From assembly GCA_947487895.1 (NCBI GenBank), contig CANKYF010000004.1, positions 62,001-126,000 on the forward strand: a stretch of DNA of 64,000 nt, written 5' to 3'. How positions within the stretch are numbered: the stretch's first letter is position 1; each line of letters starts with the position of its first letter. Positions 42,261 through 51,515 of this stretch are shown piece after piece. The notes under the pieces are model-generated. The model ran no database searches and was not told the DNA's origin. It worked only from the letters and a program-made list of their open reading frames with translations. This DNA comes from an uncultured Flavobacteriaceae bacterium (GTDB lineage: Bacteria > Bacteroidota > Bacteroidia > Flavobacteriales > Flavobacteriaceae). The position numbers were made by a program, and so were the translations under genes.

Positions 42261-42764
42261 TTATTTGGCTTTTTTATATAAGCCATCAAAAGCTACTGAA
42301 ATATCTTTATCATTAGTAATAACTTCCCAATATTGGCGTACAGTACCATCGTTATTTTTGGTCCATGTAACTCTATGCTTTATTTTTTCTCCTTTCTCAT
42401 TAATTTCTTCATCTGTATACAATATCATTTGATTTTCAACCTTATTGCCTTTTAAATGTAAAACACCTCCTTGATTATCTACCCATATCTGTTCCCATTT
42501 ATCTGTTTTAGCATTATAAAAACTATTACTAGTTCCTGTATACTTACCTGTAGCACTTTTCCAGTTCTCTTTAATAACACAGTTATTTTGAATTTCTGTA
42601 ATTTCATTATAACCTGCAATGGTTTCATTTTTATTAAAAACTTCCCAATTACCTAACCAAAAATCAAAAGCATTATAGTCTGCCGTACAACATTTACAAT
42701 TACTATTTTGTGCCTGAGTTAATAATGGCAACGTAAAAATTAAAACAACTGTTAAGTATCTCAT
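42261..42764 (-). CDS. Secreted DUF1579-like protein
   Basis: A 167-residue protein with a signal peptide (RYLTVVLIFTLPLLTQAQ), then a Cys-rich start (NCKCCTADY) and FDFWLGNWEVFNKNETIAGY, the opening of DUF1579-like barrels. Later words are NNCVIKENWKS, NSFYNAKTDKWEQIWVDN and TWTKNNDGTVRQYWE. The fold is a lipocalin-like barrel of unknown ligand. Single gene, convergent with DUF4197. Confidence 0.8.
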   Translation of the reverse strand: MRYLTVVLIFTLPLLTQAQNSNCKCCTADYNAFDFWLGNWEVFNKNETIAGYNEITEIQNNCVIKENWKSATGKYTGTSNSFYNAKTDKWEQIWVDNQGGVLHLKGNKVENQMILYTDEEINEKGEKIKHRVTWTKNNDGTVRQYWEVITNDKDISVAFDGLYKKAK

Positions 42765-42898
42765 AATCTGAAAGTTTGATTAGTATTTTAAATTTAAAGA
42801 AAATCAATAACTCCTAATATTCCATTAACAAAACATTAAAGATAAATTTTAAAAAATCATTAAAAATTATTATCTTACATGTAGCTAATACACTCAAA

Positions 42899-43096
42899 AT
42901 GAGAAAAGCAGATTTAATAAAAAGCCGTTATGAAGCTCTCAACAAGCGTTATAAAGAACTTGTTGAGCAAGCCTATAATTTAAGGCAAACAGATTCTGCT
43001 TTAAGTGATTTTTCTGAATTCAATGCTATTAAGCTTTTAGATGAAATCAATAAATTGAAATACCTCTCTAGAGAGATCACCGCACCTACCTCTTAA
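42899..43096 (+). CDS. Small helical protein, possibly Lacal_2735-like
   Basis: A 65-residue, mostly helical protein: LIKSRYEALNKRYKELVEQA, YNLRQTDSALSDFSEFNAIK and LLDEINKLKY. The KRYKELVEQAYNLxxTD pattern recalls a small flavobacterial family (Lacal_2735), but I am not certain. No function known. It has its own promoter region and no close partner. Confidence 0.6.
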   Translation: MRKADLIKSRYEALNKRYKELVEQAYNLRQTDSALSDFSEFNAIKLLDEINKLKYLSREITAPTS

Positions 43097-43174
43097 ATTT
43101 TAGTAATTCTTTAACTATTTACTTACATCTAAATTACGTGTAATGTCGTAATTTATAAAAGAAAAAAGAACGTT

Positions 43175-43321
43175 ATGAATAATCATTTTTGTAGAGTAGG
43201 GAAAATAAAACCCAATTTAGCCAAGGTTATAAACCTAAAAGAAATTGAAGAAACCATTGCTAATTTTGTTGATGATATGAGCAAGGTTGAATTTTCTAAA
43301 GATTTAAACGGAGCTGTTTAA
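43175..43321 (+). CDS. Possible 48-residue protein
   Basis: An ATG at 43175 opens a 48-codon frame ending TAA at 43319-43321 (MNNHFCRVGKIKPNLAKVIN, then LKEIEETIANFVDDMSKVEF). The composition looks protein-like and amphipathic. It overlaps the end of the convergent gene by 26 bases. No family recognised; it may be chance. Confidence 0.35.
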   Translation: MNNHFCRVGKIKPNLAKVINLKEIEETIANFVDDMSKVEFSKDLNGAV

Positions 43322-44081
43322 AATATTTAAACGCCTTTGTTAATCTAGAGCCGTACCAAGAAAACATTTCCCCATCTACCAATACTAATTTTGCATTGGG
43401 GTAAAATGTTTTTAGCTCTTTTTTATGCCCTTCTTTAAACGGATAAGGCTCACTTGATAATAATACTATATCAATTCCCTCATTTATTTTTAATTCTATC
43501 TCTGGGTATCTAGTATCTTTTTTATAATAGTTTTCAAAATGATTTAATGCAAGTAGATAATTAATAAAAGTATTGTTTGCTGCAACCATCCATGGTTTTT
43601 TCCAAATGAAATAAGCTACTCTTAATTTCGGTTTATCTAAAATGAAACCTTTAAAATTTTCATATTCTGATTTGATCCTATTTATTAAACTACTAACGCT
43701 TTCTTCAACATTAAACATAATACCGTATTGCTCAATAAGTTGATAAGAATCGGCTAAAGTGAATATATCCGATACGTGTACAGGACAAATAGTTTCACAT
43801 AATTCTACTATTTCTTTTGTATTTTCTTCTTTATTACAAAGAATAATATCTGGATTAAGCACTTTTATCTTTTCAAGATGTACTTGTTTTGTACCACCTA
43901 CAATAGTCTTTTTAGATTTAATATGAAGCGGGTGCACACAAAATTTAGTAACCCCAACAATAGAAGCTTCTAAACCCAAATCGCATAATAATTCGGTTTG
44001 ACTAGGAACTAAAGAAATTATTCTTTTAGGTACTTGATTTAAAGATATAGTTCTGTCTAATTGGTCATTAAATTGCGTCAT
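43296..44081 (-). CDS. Helical-backbone metal receptor (BtuF-like) without a signal peptide
   Basis: A 261-residue protein of the periplasmic metal-siderophore/cobalamin receptor fold: RIISLVPSQTELLCDLGLEA, GVTKFCVHPLHI, GGTKQVHLEKIKVLNPDIIL, and ETICPVHVSDIFTLADSY. No signal peptide is visible (MTQFNDQLDRT), so the protein is either cytoplasmic or needs a different start. No transporter genes are adjacent. The start codon lies within an interspersed GTCATTGCGA repeat. Cobalamin as ligand is a guess; two B12-linked proteins (IcmF, RNR domain) are nearby. Confidence 0.8.
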   Translation of the reverse strand: MTQFNDQLDRTISLNQVPKRIISLVPSQTELLCDLGLEASIVGVTKFCVHPLHIKSKKTIVGGTKQVHLEKIKVLNPDIILCNKEENTKEIVELCETICPVHVSDIFTLADSYQLIEQYGIMFNVEESVSSLINRIKSEYENFKGFILDKPKLRVAYFIWKKPWMVAANNTFINYLLALNHFENYYKKDTRYPEIELKINEGIDIVLLSSEPYPFKEGHKKELKTFYPNAKLVLVDGEMFSWYGSRLTKAFKYFKQLRLNL

Positions 44082-44123
44082 TGCGAAGAAAATTTATAAT
44101 TTTCTGTGGCAATCTCATCATTT
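44075..44123. repeat. Interspersed palindrome at the 5' end of the metal-receptor gene
   Basis: GTCATTGCGAAG and GAAAATT pair with AATTTTC and GCAATCTC across a short loop. The repeat contains the start codon of the convergent-reading gene. Confidence 0.55.
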
Positions 44124-44170
44124 AAAGAAAGAGATTCCATATTTCGGCTAAGCTCAATATAAACTTGTTA

Positions 44171-44998
44171 TCACTCCTCAGAATGACGTTTCAACTCAGT
44201 GCTCATATGCTGTTGAAGTTCTTCAGCCTTTTTAGCCGCTGCTTGGGCAAAATCGTTTTCTTTGGAAGCATAAATAATACCTCTGGAAGAATTTATCAAT
44301 AACCCAACATTGTCATTCATACCATATTTACAAACCTCTTGTAAATTACCCCCTTGTGCTCCAACACCTGGTACTAATAAAAAGCTATTTGGTATAATTT
44401 GTCTAATATCTGCTAAATACTCTGCTTTCGTAGCCCCAACTACATACATAAGGTTTTCAGAATTTGCCCAGGTTTTAGAAGTTTCTAATACTTGTTTATA
44501 AACCTCTTTACCATCAATAGTTTTTGTTTGAAAATCAAAAGCACCTTTGTTTGATGTTAAAGCCAACAAAATAGTGTGCTTATTTTCAAATGCTAAAAAA
44601 GGTTCTACCGAATCTTTACCCATATAAGGAGCCACAGTAACAGAATCAAACGCTAAATCTTCAAAAAACGCCTTGGCATACATGGTACTGGTATTGCCTA
44701 TATCACCACGTTTAGCATCTGCTATGGTAAAAATCTCAGGATGTTTTTCGTTTAAATATATAATCGTTTTTTCTAAAGCTTTCCAACCTTTTAAACCGTA
44801 AGCTTCATAAAAAGCTGTATTGGGCTTGTATGCTACACATAAGTGATGCGTTGCATCTATGATTGCCTTATTAAAGGCAAAAATAGGATCTTCTTCTTTT
44901 AAAAGGTGTTCTGGAATTTTATTTAAATCTACATCCAATCCAATACATAGAAAGGATTGTTTTCTTTTGATTTCTGATATGAGTTGATTTGTAGTCAC
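44171..44998 (-). CDS. pyrF: Orotidine 5'-phosphate decarboxylase
   Basis: A 275-residue OMP decarboxylase of the larger bacterial type. [19 protein letters not shown], the catalytic [26 protein letters not shown] and [11 protein letters not shown] are present. The start is probably GTG at 44998, which gives [16 protein letters not shown], the usual beginning; an ATG at 45061 adds 21 residues encoded by repeat-like DNA. The C-terminal tail [12 protein letters not shown] is also encoded by a repeat, so both ends of the gene border repeats. It forms UMP. Confidence 0.93.
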   Translation of the reverse strand: MTTNQLISEIKRKQSFLCIGLDVDLNKIPEHLLKEEDPIFAFNKAIIDATHHLCVAYKPNTAFYEAYGLKGWKALEKTIIYLNEKHPEIFTIADAKRGDIGNTSTMYAKAFFEDLAFDSVTVAPYMGKDSVEPFLAFENKHTILLALTSNKGAFDFQTKTIDGKEVYKQVLETSKTWANSENLMYVVGATKAEYLADIRQIIPNSFLLVPGVGAQGGNLQEVCKYGMNDNVGLLINSSRGIIYASKENDFAQAAAKKAEELQQHMSTELKRHSEE

Positions 44999-45038
44999 TT
45001 GAATTAGTTTATTAAACTTGAAATAGATCCCCACTTTC

Positions 45039-45105
45039 ACTTCAATTCCGCACTTCAACAAGCTCAGTGTGACACTCAGTGATCACGCAGGAATGACAGA
45101 AACTA
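45039..45105. repeat. Interspersed repeat between prfA and pyrF
   Basis: The stretch includes CACTTCAACAAGCTCAGTGTGAC and CACGCAGGAATGACAG (given here in key words CAAGCTCAGTG and GCAGGAATGAC), which resemble the GTCATTC...TCGAAGTG family and the hairpin-GAC unit ends. It lies between the prfA stop and the pyrF GTG. Confidence 0.5.
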
Positions 45106-46179
45106 TATAGTCTGATCACTAGCCTTTAACTTTTCAGTATTTTCAGCTAACATTAATTCATCAATTATTTTTTGAATATCGCCGTTTACAATATTTTGTA
45201 AATCATAAAGTGTTAAACCAATTCTATGATCTGTGACACGCCCTTGCGGATAGTTATAGGTTCTAATTTTAGCACTTCTATCTCCTGAAGACACCATACT
45301 ACCACGTTTAGCAGCATCTTCTTCTTGCTTTTTAGCCAATTCTAAATCATATAAACGTGAACGCAATACTTTAAAAGCTTTCTCTTTATTCTTATGTTGT
45401 GATTTTTGATCTTGACATTGCGCTACCAAACCTGTTGGAATATGCGTTAAGCGCACCGCAGAATAGGTGGTATTTACAGATTGCCCTCCAGGACCAGACG
45501 AACAGAAAAAATCTATACGTACATCTTTAGGATTAATTTCTACATCAAATTCCTCTGCTTCAGGAAACACCATACAAGTTGCCGCACTGGTATGTACACG
45601 CCCCTGAGTTTCTGTTTGTGGCACACGTTGTACGCGATGTACACCAGCTTCAAACTTTAAAGTTCCATAAACATCTTCACCAGATACTTCAAATTGAATT
45701 TCTTTAAATCCACCATTGGTACCTTCACTAAAATCCACAGTACTTACATTCCACCCTCTACCTTCGCAGTATTTTGTATACATTCTGAATAAATCTCCAG
45801 CAAAAATACTAGCTTCGTCACCACCTGTTCCTGCACGTAGTTCAACTACTGCATTTTTAGAATCTTCAGGATCTTTAGGAATTAATAATACTCTTATTTC
45901 TTCCTCTAATTTTGGAATTCCTTCTTTGGCTTCATCCAACTGCATTTTAGCCATTTCAACCATTTCGGCATCACTTCCGTCTGCTATAATTTCTTCGGCT
46001 TCAGCCAAATTATTAGTAAATTCAATGTAAGCTTCTCGCTTATCCATTAAAATTCTAAGATCTTTATATTCTCTATTAAGTGCTACATAGCGCTTTTGAT
46101 CTGAAATAATATCTGGCTGAATGATTAAATCACTCACTTCATCAAAACGTTGCTTTACTATTTGTAGTTTCTCTAACAT
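45103..46179 (-). CDS. prfA: Peptide chain release factor 1
   Basis: A 358-residue RF1. The peptidyl-hydrolysis motif GGQ is in [20 protein letters not shown]. The family start [20 protein letters not shown] and [20 protein letters not shown] are present. Near the C-terminus [20 protein letters not shown] marks class I release factors. I chose the ATG at 46179; one at 46188 adds three residues. It reads UAA and UAG. It is upstream of pyrF with the repeat between them. Confidence 0.96.
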   Translation of the reverse strand: MLEKLQIVKQRFDEVSDLIIQPDIISDQKRYVALNREYKDLRILMDKREAYIEFTNNLAEAEEIIADGSDAEMVEMAKMQLDEAKEGIPKLEEEIRVLLIPKDPEDSKNAVVELRAGTGGDEASIFAGDLFRMYTKYCEGRGWNVSTVDFSEGTNGGFKEIQFEVSGEDVYGTLKFEAGVHRVQRVPQTETQGRVHTSAATCMVFPEAEEFDVEINPKDVRIDFFCSSGPGGQSVNTTYSAVRLTHIPTGLVAQCQDQKSQHKNKEKAFKVLRSRLYDLELAKKQEEDAAKRGSMVSSGDRSAKIRTYNYPQGRVTDHRIGLTLYDLQNIVNGDIQKIIDELMLAENTEKLKASDQTI

Positions 46180-46298
46180 CTGCCTCATTTAATTGGAGAT
46201 CAAAAATACGATAATTTATGAATTTTGGGTAAGCTCTCTTTAACGGATTATAAGTATTTGCAGAATATTTTTTCGCAAATCACGTTTCTTATACATCT

Positions 46299-46586
46299 AT
46301 GCAACAACTTTTCTCAATATTTGTGTTTTATAGACCATTTATTCTATGGTCTCTTTCTATTAATGCTGTATTGTCATTTTTTAAACTTGAAATATTCATC
46401 ATTGCTATTATAAAACTATTTTTAGTTGGTTTTTTATGGTATTTCTTAAATGAAACTACTGCCAGACGAAAGCTAATGCTTTATAAAAATTTAGGTATTT
46501 CAACCTTTAAACTCTTTTCTTTACTTTATTTTATAGATTTTGCTTTAAGTTTACCATTCCTTATAGTTCTAAGAGAATTTGTATGA
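46299..46586 (+). CDS. Tiny membrane protein, probable partner of the ABC ATPase
   Basis: A 95-residue protein with about three hydrophobic segments (PFILWSLSINAVLSF, IFIIAIIKLFLVGFLWYFL and LFSLLYFIDFALSLPFLIVL) and a basic loop (TTARRKLMLYKNLG) between the second and third. Its stop overlaps the ATG of the ABC ATPase (ATGA), so the two are translationally coupled. It is far smaller than any standard ABC permease. I infer that it anchors or completes the ATPase as a minimal membrane subunit. Confidence 0.7.
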   Translation: MQQLFSIFVFYRPFILWSLSINAVLSFFKLEIFIIAIIKLFLVGFLWYFLNETTARRKLMLYKNLGISTFKLFSLLYFIDFALSLPFLIVLREFV

Positions 46587-47242
46587 TTTTAGAAACTGAT
46601 AGTATTGAGCTTTATTTTAACAATAAAGCTATTTTAAACGGTATTTATTTAAAAGCTGAAACAGGTAAAATAACAGGTCTTTTAGGGAGAAATGGTTCTG
46701 GAAAAAGCTGTATTCTAAAAATTATTTTTGGAGATTTAAAACCTAAATACAAATTTATTAGAATAGATAACAACCCCATTTTAAAACCTCTTTACCTAAC
46801 CAAATTAGTAAGCTACTTACCTCAATATCATTTTATTCCTAAAACGCTTAAAGTAAAAACTGTTTTCAAGCTTTTTAAAGTTGATTGGAACAAATTTATT
46901 AATGAGTTTAGTGATTTTTCAATTTACAAAAACACAAAATTTGGGTTATTATCTGGTGGCGAACGCAGAATTATTGAAATATATGTAATTCTAAAAAAAC
47001 GGGGTAAGATAGTTTTACTAGATGAACCTTTTAATGGTGTTGCTCCTCTACATATTGAAAAAATTCAATCTTTAATTAAAAGTGAGAAAACTAAAAAAGT
47101 AATACTATTAACAGACCACAGATATTCTGAAGTTATAGACATATGCGATACTTTATACTTGGTAAATAATGGTTGCTCCAAATTGATTAATAATTTAACC
47201 GAACTTGAAGACTATAATTATTTAAATATAGGAACGCTTTAA
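46583..47242 (+). CDS. ABC transporter ATP-binding protein
   Basis: A 219-residue ATPase. Walker A is GRNGSGKSC (about 36-44), the Q-loop is in YLPQYHFIP, the signature is LSGGERRI, Walker B is KIVLLDEPFNGV, and the switch His is in LLTDHRYSEV. It resembles the ATPases of the LptB/branched-chain type in size. Its only membrane partner in sight is the 95-residue protein whose gene overlaps it. The transported or released substrate is unknown. Confidence 0.92.
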   Translation: MILETDSIELYFNNKAILNGIYLKAETGKITGLLGRNGSGKSCILKIIFGDLKPKYKFIRIDNNPILKPLYLTKLVSYLPQYHFIPKTLKVKTVFKLFKVDWNKFINEFSDFSIYKNTKFGLLSGGERRIIEIYVILKKRGKIVLLDEPFNGVAPLHIEKIQSLIKSEKTKKVILLTDHRYSEVIDICDTLYLVNNGCSKLINNLTELEDYNYLNIGTL

Positions 47243-47266
47243 TAAAACTGTTTAGCTACAAAAGTG

Positions 47267-47764
47267 CTATTCAGTTTTTGAAAAAACACCTTCACTAGCA
47301 TAACGTTTTAAGGCTCTACCTACACCATTTTTCCATGTATTAATAGACTCTGTATCTAATTGTAAACTATTAATTAAATCTACTACTTTGTCTATAGGCA
47401 TTCCGTAACGTAAAGTACCCGAAATTAGCTTTGCATAATTCCAGAATTCTGGGTTAAACTTATGAGATAAACCTTCAATAGTCGTTTTATAACCTCTGGT
47501 ATTTTTGTATTGAAAATCATAACGAGAGTTACCATCTTCATCTTTATTTTTTATTATTAAACCAGCGTTTACCCAACGTGGTACTAAAATACCATCTTCA
47601 TCATCTGTTAAACCAGTAAATATTTCATAAGGTTTGCCATCTATTAAACCAATAAATGCTATCCATTTTTCCTTACTATTTTGAAAACGTACTACATCAG
47701 CTTCTAAAACTTGTGGACGCTTAACAGGGAAAGTGGTTAATGTTTTGGTTAATTCTTCTTTCAT
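47267..47764 (-). CDS. Stand-alone C-terminal domain of B12-dependent ribonucleotide reductase
   Basis: A 165-residue protein. FPVKRPQVLEADVVRFQNSK, WIAFIGLIDGKPYEIFTG, GLSHKFNPEFWNYAKLISGT and LRYGMPIDKVVDLINSLQLD, then INTWKNGVGRALKRY, correspond to the C-terminal region of adenosylcobalamin-dependent class II ribonucleotide reductases (as recalled). The catalytic barrel is absent here. It may be an accessory or regulatory remnant domain kept as a separate protein. It is convergent with the ABC ATPase gene and stands alone. Confidence 0.75.
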   Translation of the reverse strand: MKEELTKTLTTFPVKRPQVLEADVVRFQNSKEKWIAFIGLIDGKPYEIFTGLTDDEDGILVPRWVNAGLIIKNKDEDGNSRYDFQYKNTRGYKTTIEGLSHKFNPEFWNYAKLISGTLRYGMPIDKVVDLINSLQLDTESINTWKNGVGRALKRYASEGVFSKTE

Positions 47765-47851
47765 TTAGTTAAGTTTTCAAAAAAATTGAATGCGAATATA
47801 CTTAAACTTAGGTTTTTTAATTTTCCGTACATCGAGAATAGTTGTAAAAAA

Positions 47852-48811
47852 TTAAAAATCTACCGCAAAGCCAACACCAAGAAACTGTTTCCATTGTATT
47901 TTTGCGCCTTCTTCATCAAACTCTCCATCTACATCAGTTTCGTTTTTTATTTTTACATCATCATCATAACGAATATGAGAACCAAAGCTAGCTCTCACAA
48001 AATTATTTACTTTAAAGTTGAAGTCTAGCCTCCAATCTAAATCTACATTACCAAAATTATTTACATAATCTGTATATAGACTTACTTTGTGTTGCATACT
48101 TATATTTTCGGCCACTTTAGTTTCATAACTATTGGTCATTAAAATGCCTAGCTCTTTTCTTAATCGTTTTCCAGGAACAAGAATATTACCTTCATCATCT
48201 AAAACTGCTCCATCTACTCCAAATGCACCAGCATTGGCTAAATCTTCATCTAAAACAAATGTAGCTTTAAGCGTTAATGGGGAGAAATAAGCTGCTAATT
48301 TATCTACTTGTTTTCCATATTCCATTCCGCCTCCAAAAAACAAATATCCTGGAGCCATAAATCTCGAAATAGGATTGTCTTTGTCAGGATACTTATAACC
48401 ATTAGCAAACTGAGATCTAAAATTTAGCTTAGCTGAATAGTACCAATTGGAGCTTACACTAGGTTTGTACCCCATATCTGAGTTAATTTCTAACAAATCG
48501 TCTGTTTTTCTAAGTTCTCTAGACTCTTGCTTATTAACCCCATATCTCATTATTATATTATTTCTCCAAGTAAAGTATTTATCCTTATAATTTTTTGAAG
48601 ATTGTAAACCTAAAAGACCCGAAATTGAATTTGCTCCACCTGCATTCCAGTTTACAAAGGCTACTTCGCTTAAATCTATGGTAGCTTTGTTTTTTGAAAT
48701 CCATTGCGGACCATCATACTTCTTAGGTTTTTCCTTTAAGTAAAGAGAGTCTGGTTGCGCGTTTAAATTAAAAGATACGAGGGTTACTAGGATTAATAAA
48801 AAATATCGCAT
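47852..48811 (-). CDS. DUF3078 outer-membrane protein
   Basis: A 319-residue protein with a signal peptide (YFLLILVTLVSFNLNAQ). The family words are KNKATIDLSEVAFVNWNAGG, SISGLLGLQSSKNYKDKYFT and SNWYYSAKLNFRSQFANGYK. Alternating hydrophobic beta-type strands and the terminal FLGVGFAVDF (C-terminal Phe) suggest a beta barrel. The function is unknown. It sits between purM and the RNR-domain gene on the same strand, but the spacers suggest separate transcripts. Confidence 0.9.
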   Translation of the reverse strand: MRYFLLILVTLVSFNLNAQPDSLYLKEKPKKYDGPQWISKNKATIDLSEVAFVNWNAGGANSISGLLGLQSSKNYKDKYFTWRNNIIMRYGVNKQESRELRKTDDLLEINSDMGYKPSVSSNWYYSAKLNFRSQFANGYKYPDKDNPISRFMAPGYLFFGGGMEYGKQVDKLAAYFSPLTLKATFVLDEDLANAGAFGVDGAVLDDEGNILVPGKRLRKELGILMTNSYETKVAENISMQHKVSLYTDYVNNFGNVDLDWRLDFNFKVNNFVRASFGSHIRYDDDVKIKNETDVDGEFDEEGAKIQWKQFLGVGFAVDF

Positions 48812-48886
48812 TGTGGTTTTAGGTTAGGTTATTTTTAAGTTGAAAACTCATCAATAATCATTCCATTTTAGTTAAAAATGAAAATT

Positions 48887-50065
48887 CTAATAACTAAACT
48901 CTCCAAACTCACTTTTTATTGTAAGTTTCTTTTCTTTAGATGCTTCTACTCTACCAATAATTTGAGCATCAACGTTGAATGATTTTGATATTTCTATAAT
49001 GTCTTCAGCAATTTCAGGATTCACGTAAAGCTCCATTCTATGTCCGCAATTAAATACTTGGTACATTTCTTTCCAATCTGTTTTAGATTGTTCTTGTATT
49101 AATTTGAACAATGGTGGTATTGGAAATAAATTATCTTTCACCACATGATTTTCATCTATAAAATGAAGAATCTTAGTTTGCGCACCACCAGAACAGTGCA
49201 CCATTCCATGAATATTTTCACTATTATATTTTGATAAAATCTGTTTTATAATTGGTGCATAGGTTCTTGTTGGTGATAGCACTAACTTACCAGCATCTAT
49301 AGGTGAATCTTCAACAGCATCTGTTAATTTTACACCACCAGAATAGACTAAATCTTCTGGCACCGACGCATCAAAGCTCTCAGGAAATTTTTCAGCTAAA
49401 TATTTATTAAATACATCATGGCGTGCAGAGGTTAACCCGTTACTTCCCATACCACCGTTGTATTCCTTTTCATAAGTAGCTTGTCCAAAAGATGCTAAAC
49501 CAACTATAACATCGCCAGGTTTAATATTAGCGTTATCTATAACATCACTACGTTTCATCCTAGCCGTTACTGTAGAGTCTACAATAATAGTTCTTACTAA
49601 ATCTCCAACATCAGCAGTTTCACCACCAGTTGAGTGAATGGTTACTCCATGTTTTTTTAAATCTTCAAGTAATTCTTCGGTTCCATTAATAATAGCAGAA
49701 AGAACTTCACCTGGAATTAAGTTTTTATTCCTTCCAATAGTTGAAGACAGCATGATATTATCAGTCGCTCCTACGCATAATAAATCATCAATATTCATGA
49801 TTAGCGCATCTTGAGCAATACCTTTCCAAACCGATACATCACCTGTTTCTTTCCAATACATATAGGCTAAAGATGACTTTGTTCCTGCTCCATCTGCATG
49901 CATGATTAAGCAATAATCTTCATCATTGGTTAAATAATCTGGTACAATTTTACAGAATGCTTTTGGAAATAGACCTTTATCTATATTCTTAATAGCATTG
50001 TGAACATCTTCTTTTGATGCAGATACACCACGTTGTGCATAACGTTTAGAAACTTCTTGACTCAT
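48887..50065 (-). CDS. purM: Phosphoribosylformylglycinamidine cyclo-ligase (AIR synthase), Bacteroidota type
   Basis: A 392-residue PurM-fold enzyme. SKRYAQRGVSASKEDVHNAI opens it; LIMHADGAGTKSSLAYMYW, the ATP-site NIDDLLCVGATDN, STGGETADVGDLV and YSGGVKLTDAVEDSP follow. It is longer than the E. coli enzyme (about 345 residues), as is usual in this phylum. It closes the imidazole ring in purine synthesis. Single-gene unit with an ATG at 50065. Confidence 0.93.
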   Translation of the reverse strand: MSQEVSKRYAQRGVSASKEDVHNAIKNIDKGLFPKAFCKIVPDYLTNDEDYCLIMHADGAGTKSSLAYMYWKETGDVSVWKGIAQDALIMNIDDLLCVGATDNIMLSSTIGRNKNLIPGEVLSAIINGTEELLEDLKKHGVTIHSTGGETADVGDLVRTIIVDSTVTARMKRSDVIDNANIKPGDVIVGLASFGQATYEKEYNGGMGSNGLTSARHDVFNKYLAEKFPESFDASVPEDLVYSGGVKLTDAVEDSPIDAGKLVLSPTRTYAPIIKQILSKYNSENIHGMVHCSGGAQTKILHFIDENHVVKDNLFPIPPLFKLIQEQSKTDWKEMYQVFNCGHRMELYVNPEIAEDIIEISKSFNVDAQIIGRVEASKEKKLTIKSEFGEFSY

Positions 50066-50248
50066 AATAGTATAATTGCTGCAAAGGTAATTGTTTAAAG
50101 TAAAATTATAAACGTTTTTTAAGGCTGTTTTACTAACAGGTTTTGAACGGGTTTAAACAACTAACCTTTAGTTGTATTTTGAATTCAAAAAAAAAATCAG
50201 CTATATTCGTTTGAGACTTAACTTAATTCTTTTAAAGAAAACTGATAC

Positions 50249-51391
50249 ATGGAAAAACGAAATAAACGAATGAAAATAGGTCAAGGCAGAATTAGTGCTG
50301 CACTTTCTATATTTCTTGGTACATTATCTCTACTAGGTATATTATGTTTTAAATTTCCTGAACAGCTTACAACACCGGAATTTCGTGAAATATACACTAT
50401 TAGTATGGTTGAAAACCTTATGCTGGGTGGTATTATTTTAACTTTTGTTTTTGCCTTAGTAAGCCTTTTACTAAACAAAAGCAAAAAACTTGCAGTAGTA
50501 GGCATTTGTTTAGGTGTAGCTGCAATAATTCTAGGTGGTTTTACTATTGAAGGAAGAGCCGTTGAAAAAGTGAACTGGAGCATAGGTTTAGATTGGCTTA
50601 TTCTGGATTTACTTGTAATGGTATTAATATTTATACCTATAGAACTTGCTTTTCCTAAACATAAATTACAAACTAAATTTCATGAAGAATGGAGAACAGA
50701 CCTTATTTATTTTGGAATAAGCCATCTTGCCATTCAATTGTTTGGAGTTATTACTAAAAAACCAGCTGTAGCATTTTTTGGTTGGATGAATTTGGACGAA
50801 ATTCATCATTGGATTTCCAATCTACCCTTTATAATTGAGTTATTTCTAGCTTTATTTATAACAGATTTATTCCAGTACTGGGCTCATAGATTTTTCCACT
50901 CACACCATTATTTATGGAGATTTCATTCTATACATCATTCAACACAAAATATGGATTGGCTTGCTGGCTCCAGAACACATTTTATAGATATATTTTTTAC
51001 GCGAAGTATTACATATATTCCTCTTTATATATTAGGTTTTTCTAGTCTTACTTTTAATGTTTATATACTTTTTATTGCAGTTCATGCCGTTTTAATACAT
51101 GCTAATACCAGAATAAATTTTGGTTTTTTAAGATATATAATTACCACTCCCCAATACCATCATTGGCACCATTGTGAAGAACCTGAGCATTATGGGAATA
51201 ACTTTGCTGTTGTATTTCCATTTATAGATAAGATTTTTGGAACGTATTATCTTCCAAAAAATAAATGGCCCAAAGGCACTGGTTTAATAGATGCTTCTTT
51301 TCCTAAAGGGTTTGTCAAACAATTAATTTTTCCGTTTACTAAAAACCCTTTTAAGAACGACCTATTACCAGAAGAGAAAAGCAAACGATAA
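50249..51391 (+). CDS. Sterol desaturase / fatty acid hydroxylase family protein
   Basis: A 380-residue membrane protein. Four to six hydrophobic segments precede the di-iron histidine boxes: HRFFHSHHYLWRFHSIHHS (HxxxH and HxxHH), and later TTPQYHHWHHCEEPEHYGNN (HxxHH). The family hydroxylates or desaturates lipids and sterol-like compounds; the substrate is not known here. Residues 1-100 form an unusual extra membrane part. Single gene, divergent from purM. Confidence 0.9.
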   Translation: MEKRNKRMKIGQGRISAALSIFLGTLSLLGILCFKFPEQLTTPEFREIYTISMVENLMLGGIILTFVFALVSLLLNKSKKLAVVGICLGVAAIILGGFTIEGRAVEKVNWSIGLDWLILDLLVMVLIFIPIELAFPKHKLQTKFHEEWRTDLIYFGISHLAIQLFGVITKKPAVAFFGWMNLDEIHHWISNLPFIIELFLALFITDLFQYWAHRFFHSHHYLWRFHSIHHSTQNMDWLAGSRTHFIDIFFTRSITYIPLYILGFSSLTFNVYILFIAVHAVLIHANTRINFGFLRYIITTPQYHHWHHCEEPEHYGNNFAVVFPFIDKIFGTYYLPKNKWPKGTGLIDASFPKGFVKQLIFPFTKNPFKNDLLPEEKSKR

Positions 51392-51515
51392 TACATCGCT
51401 TATATTTGACTGAAAAGTTTATCCAAATATTGGCTTGATCATATTGCAGTTATACGCCTAAACCTTATTACCCAAAAAAGTTTAAGCTAACTAAATCTTT
51501 GTCATATACTTATAA

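Noticed and set aside
43296-44081. Metal-receptor gene considered as a full cobalamin uptake locus
   Set aside because: No permease, ATPase or TonB receptor is adjacent, and I see no cobalamin riboswitch.
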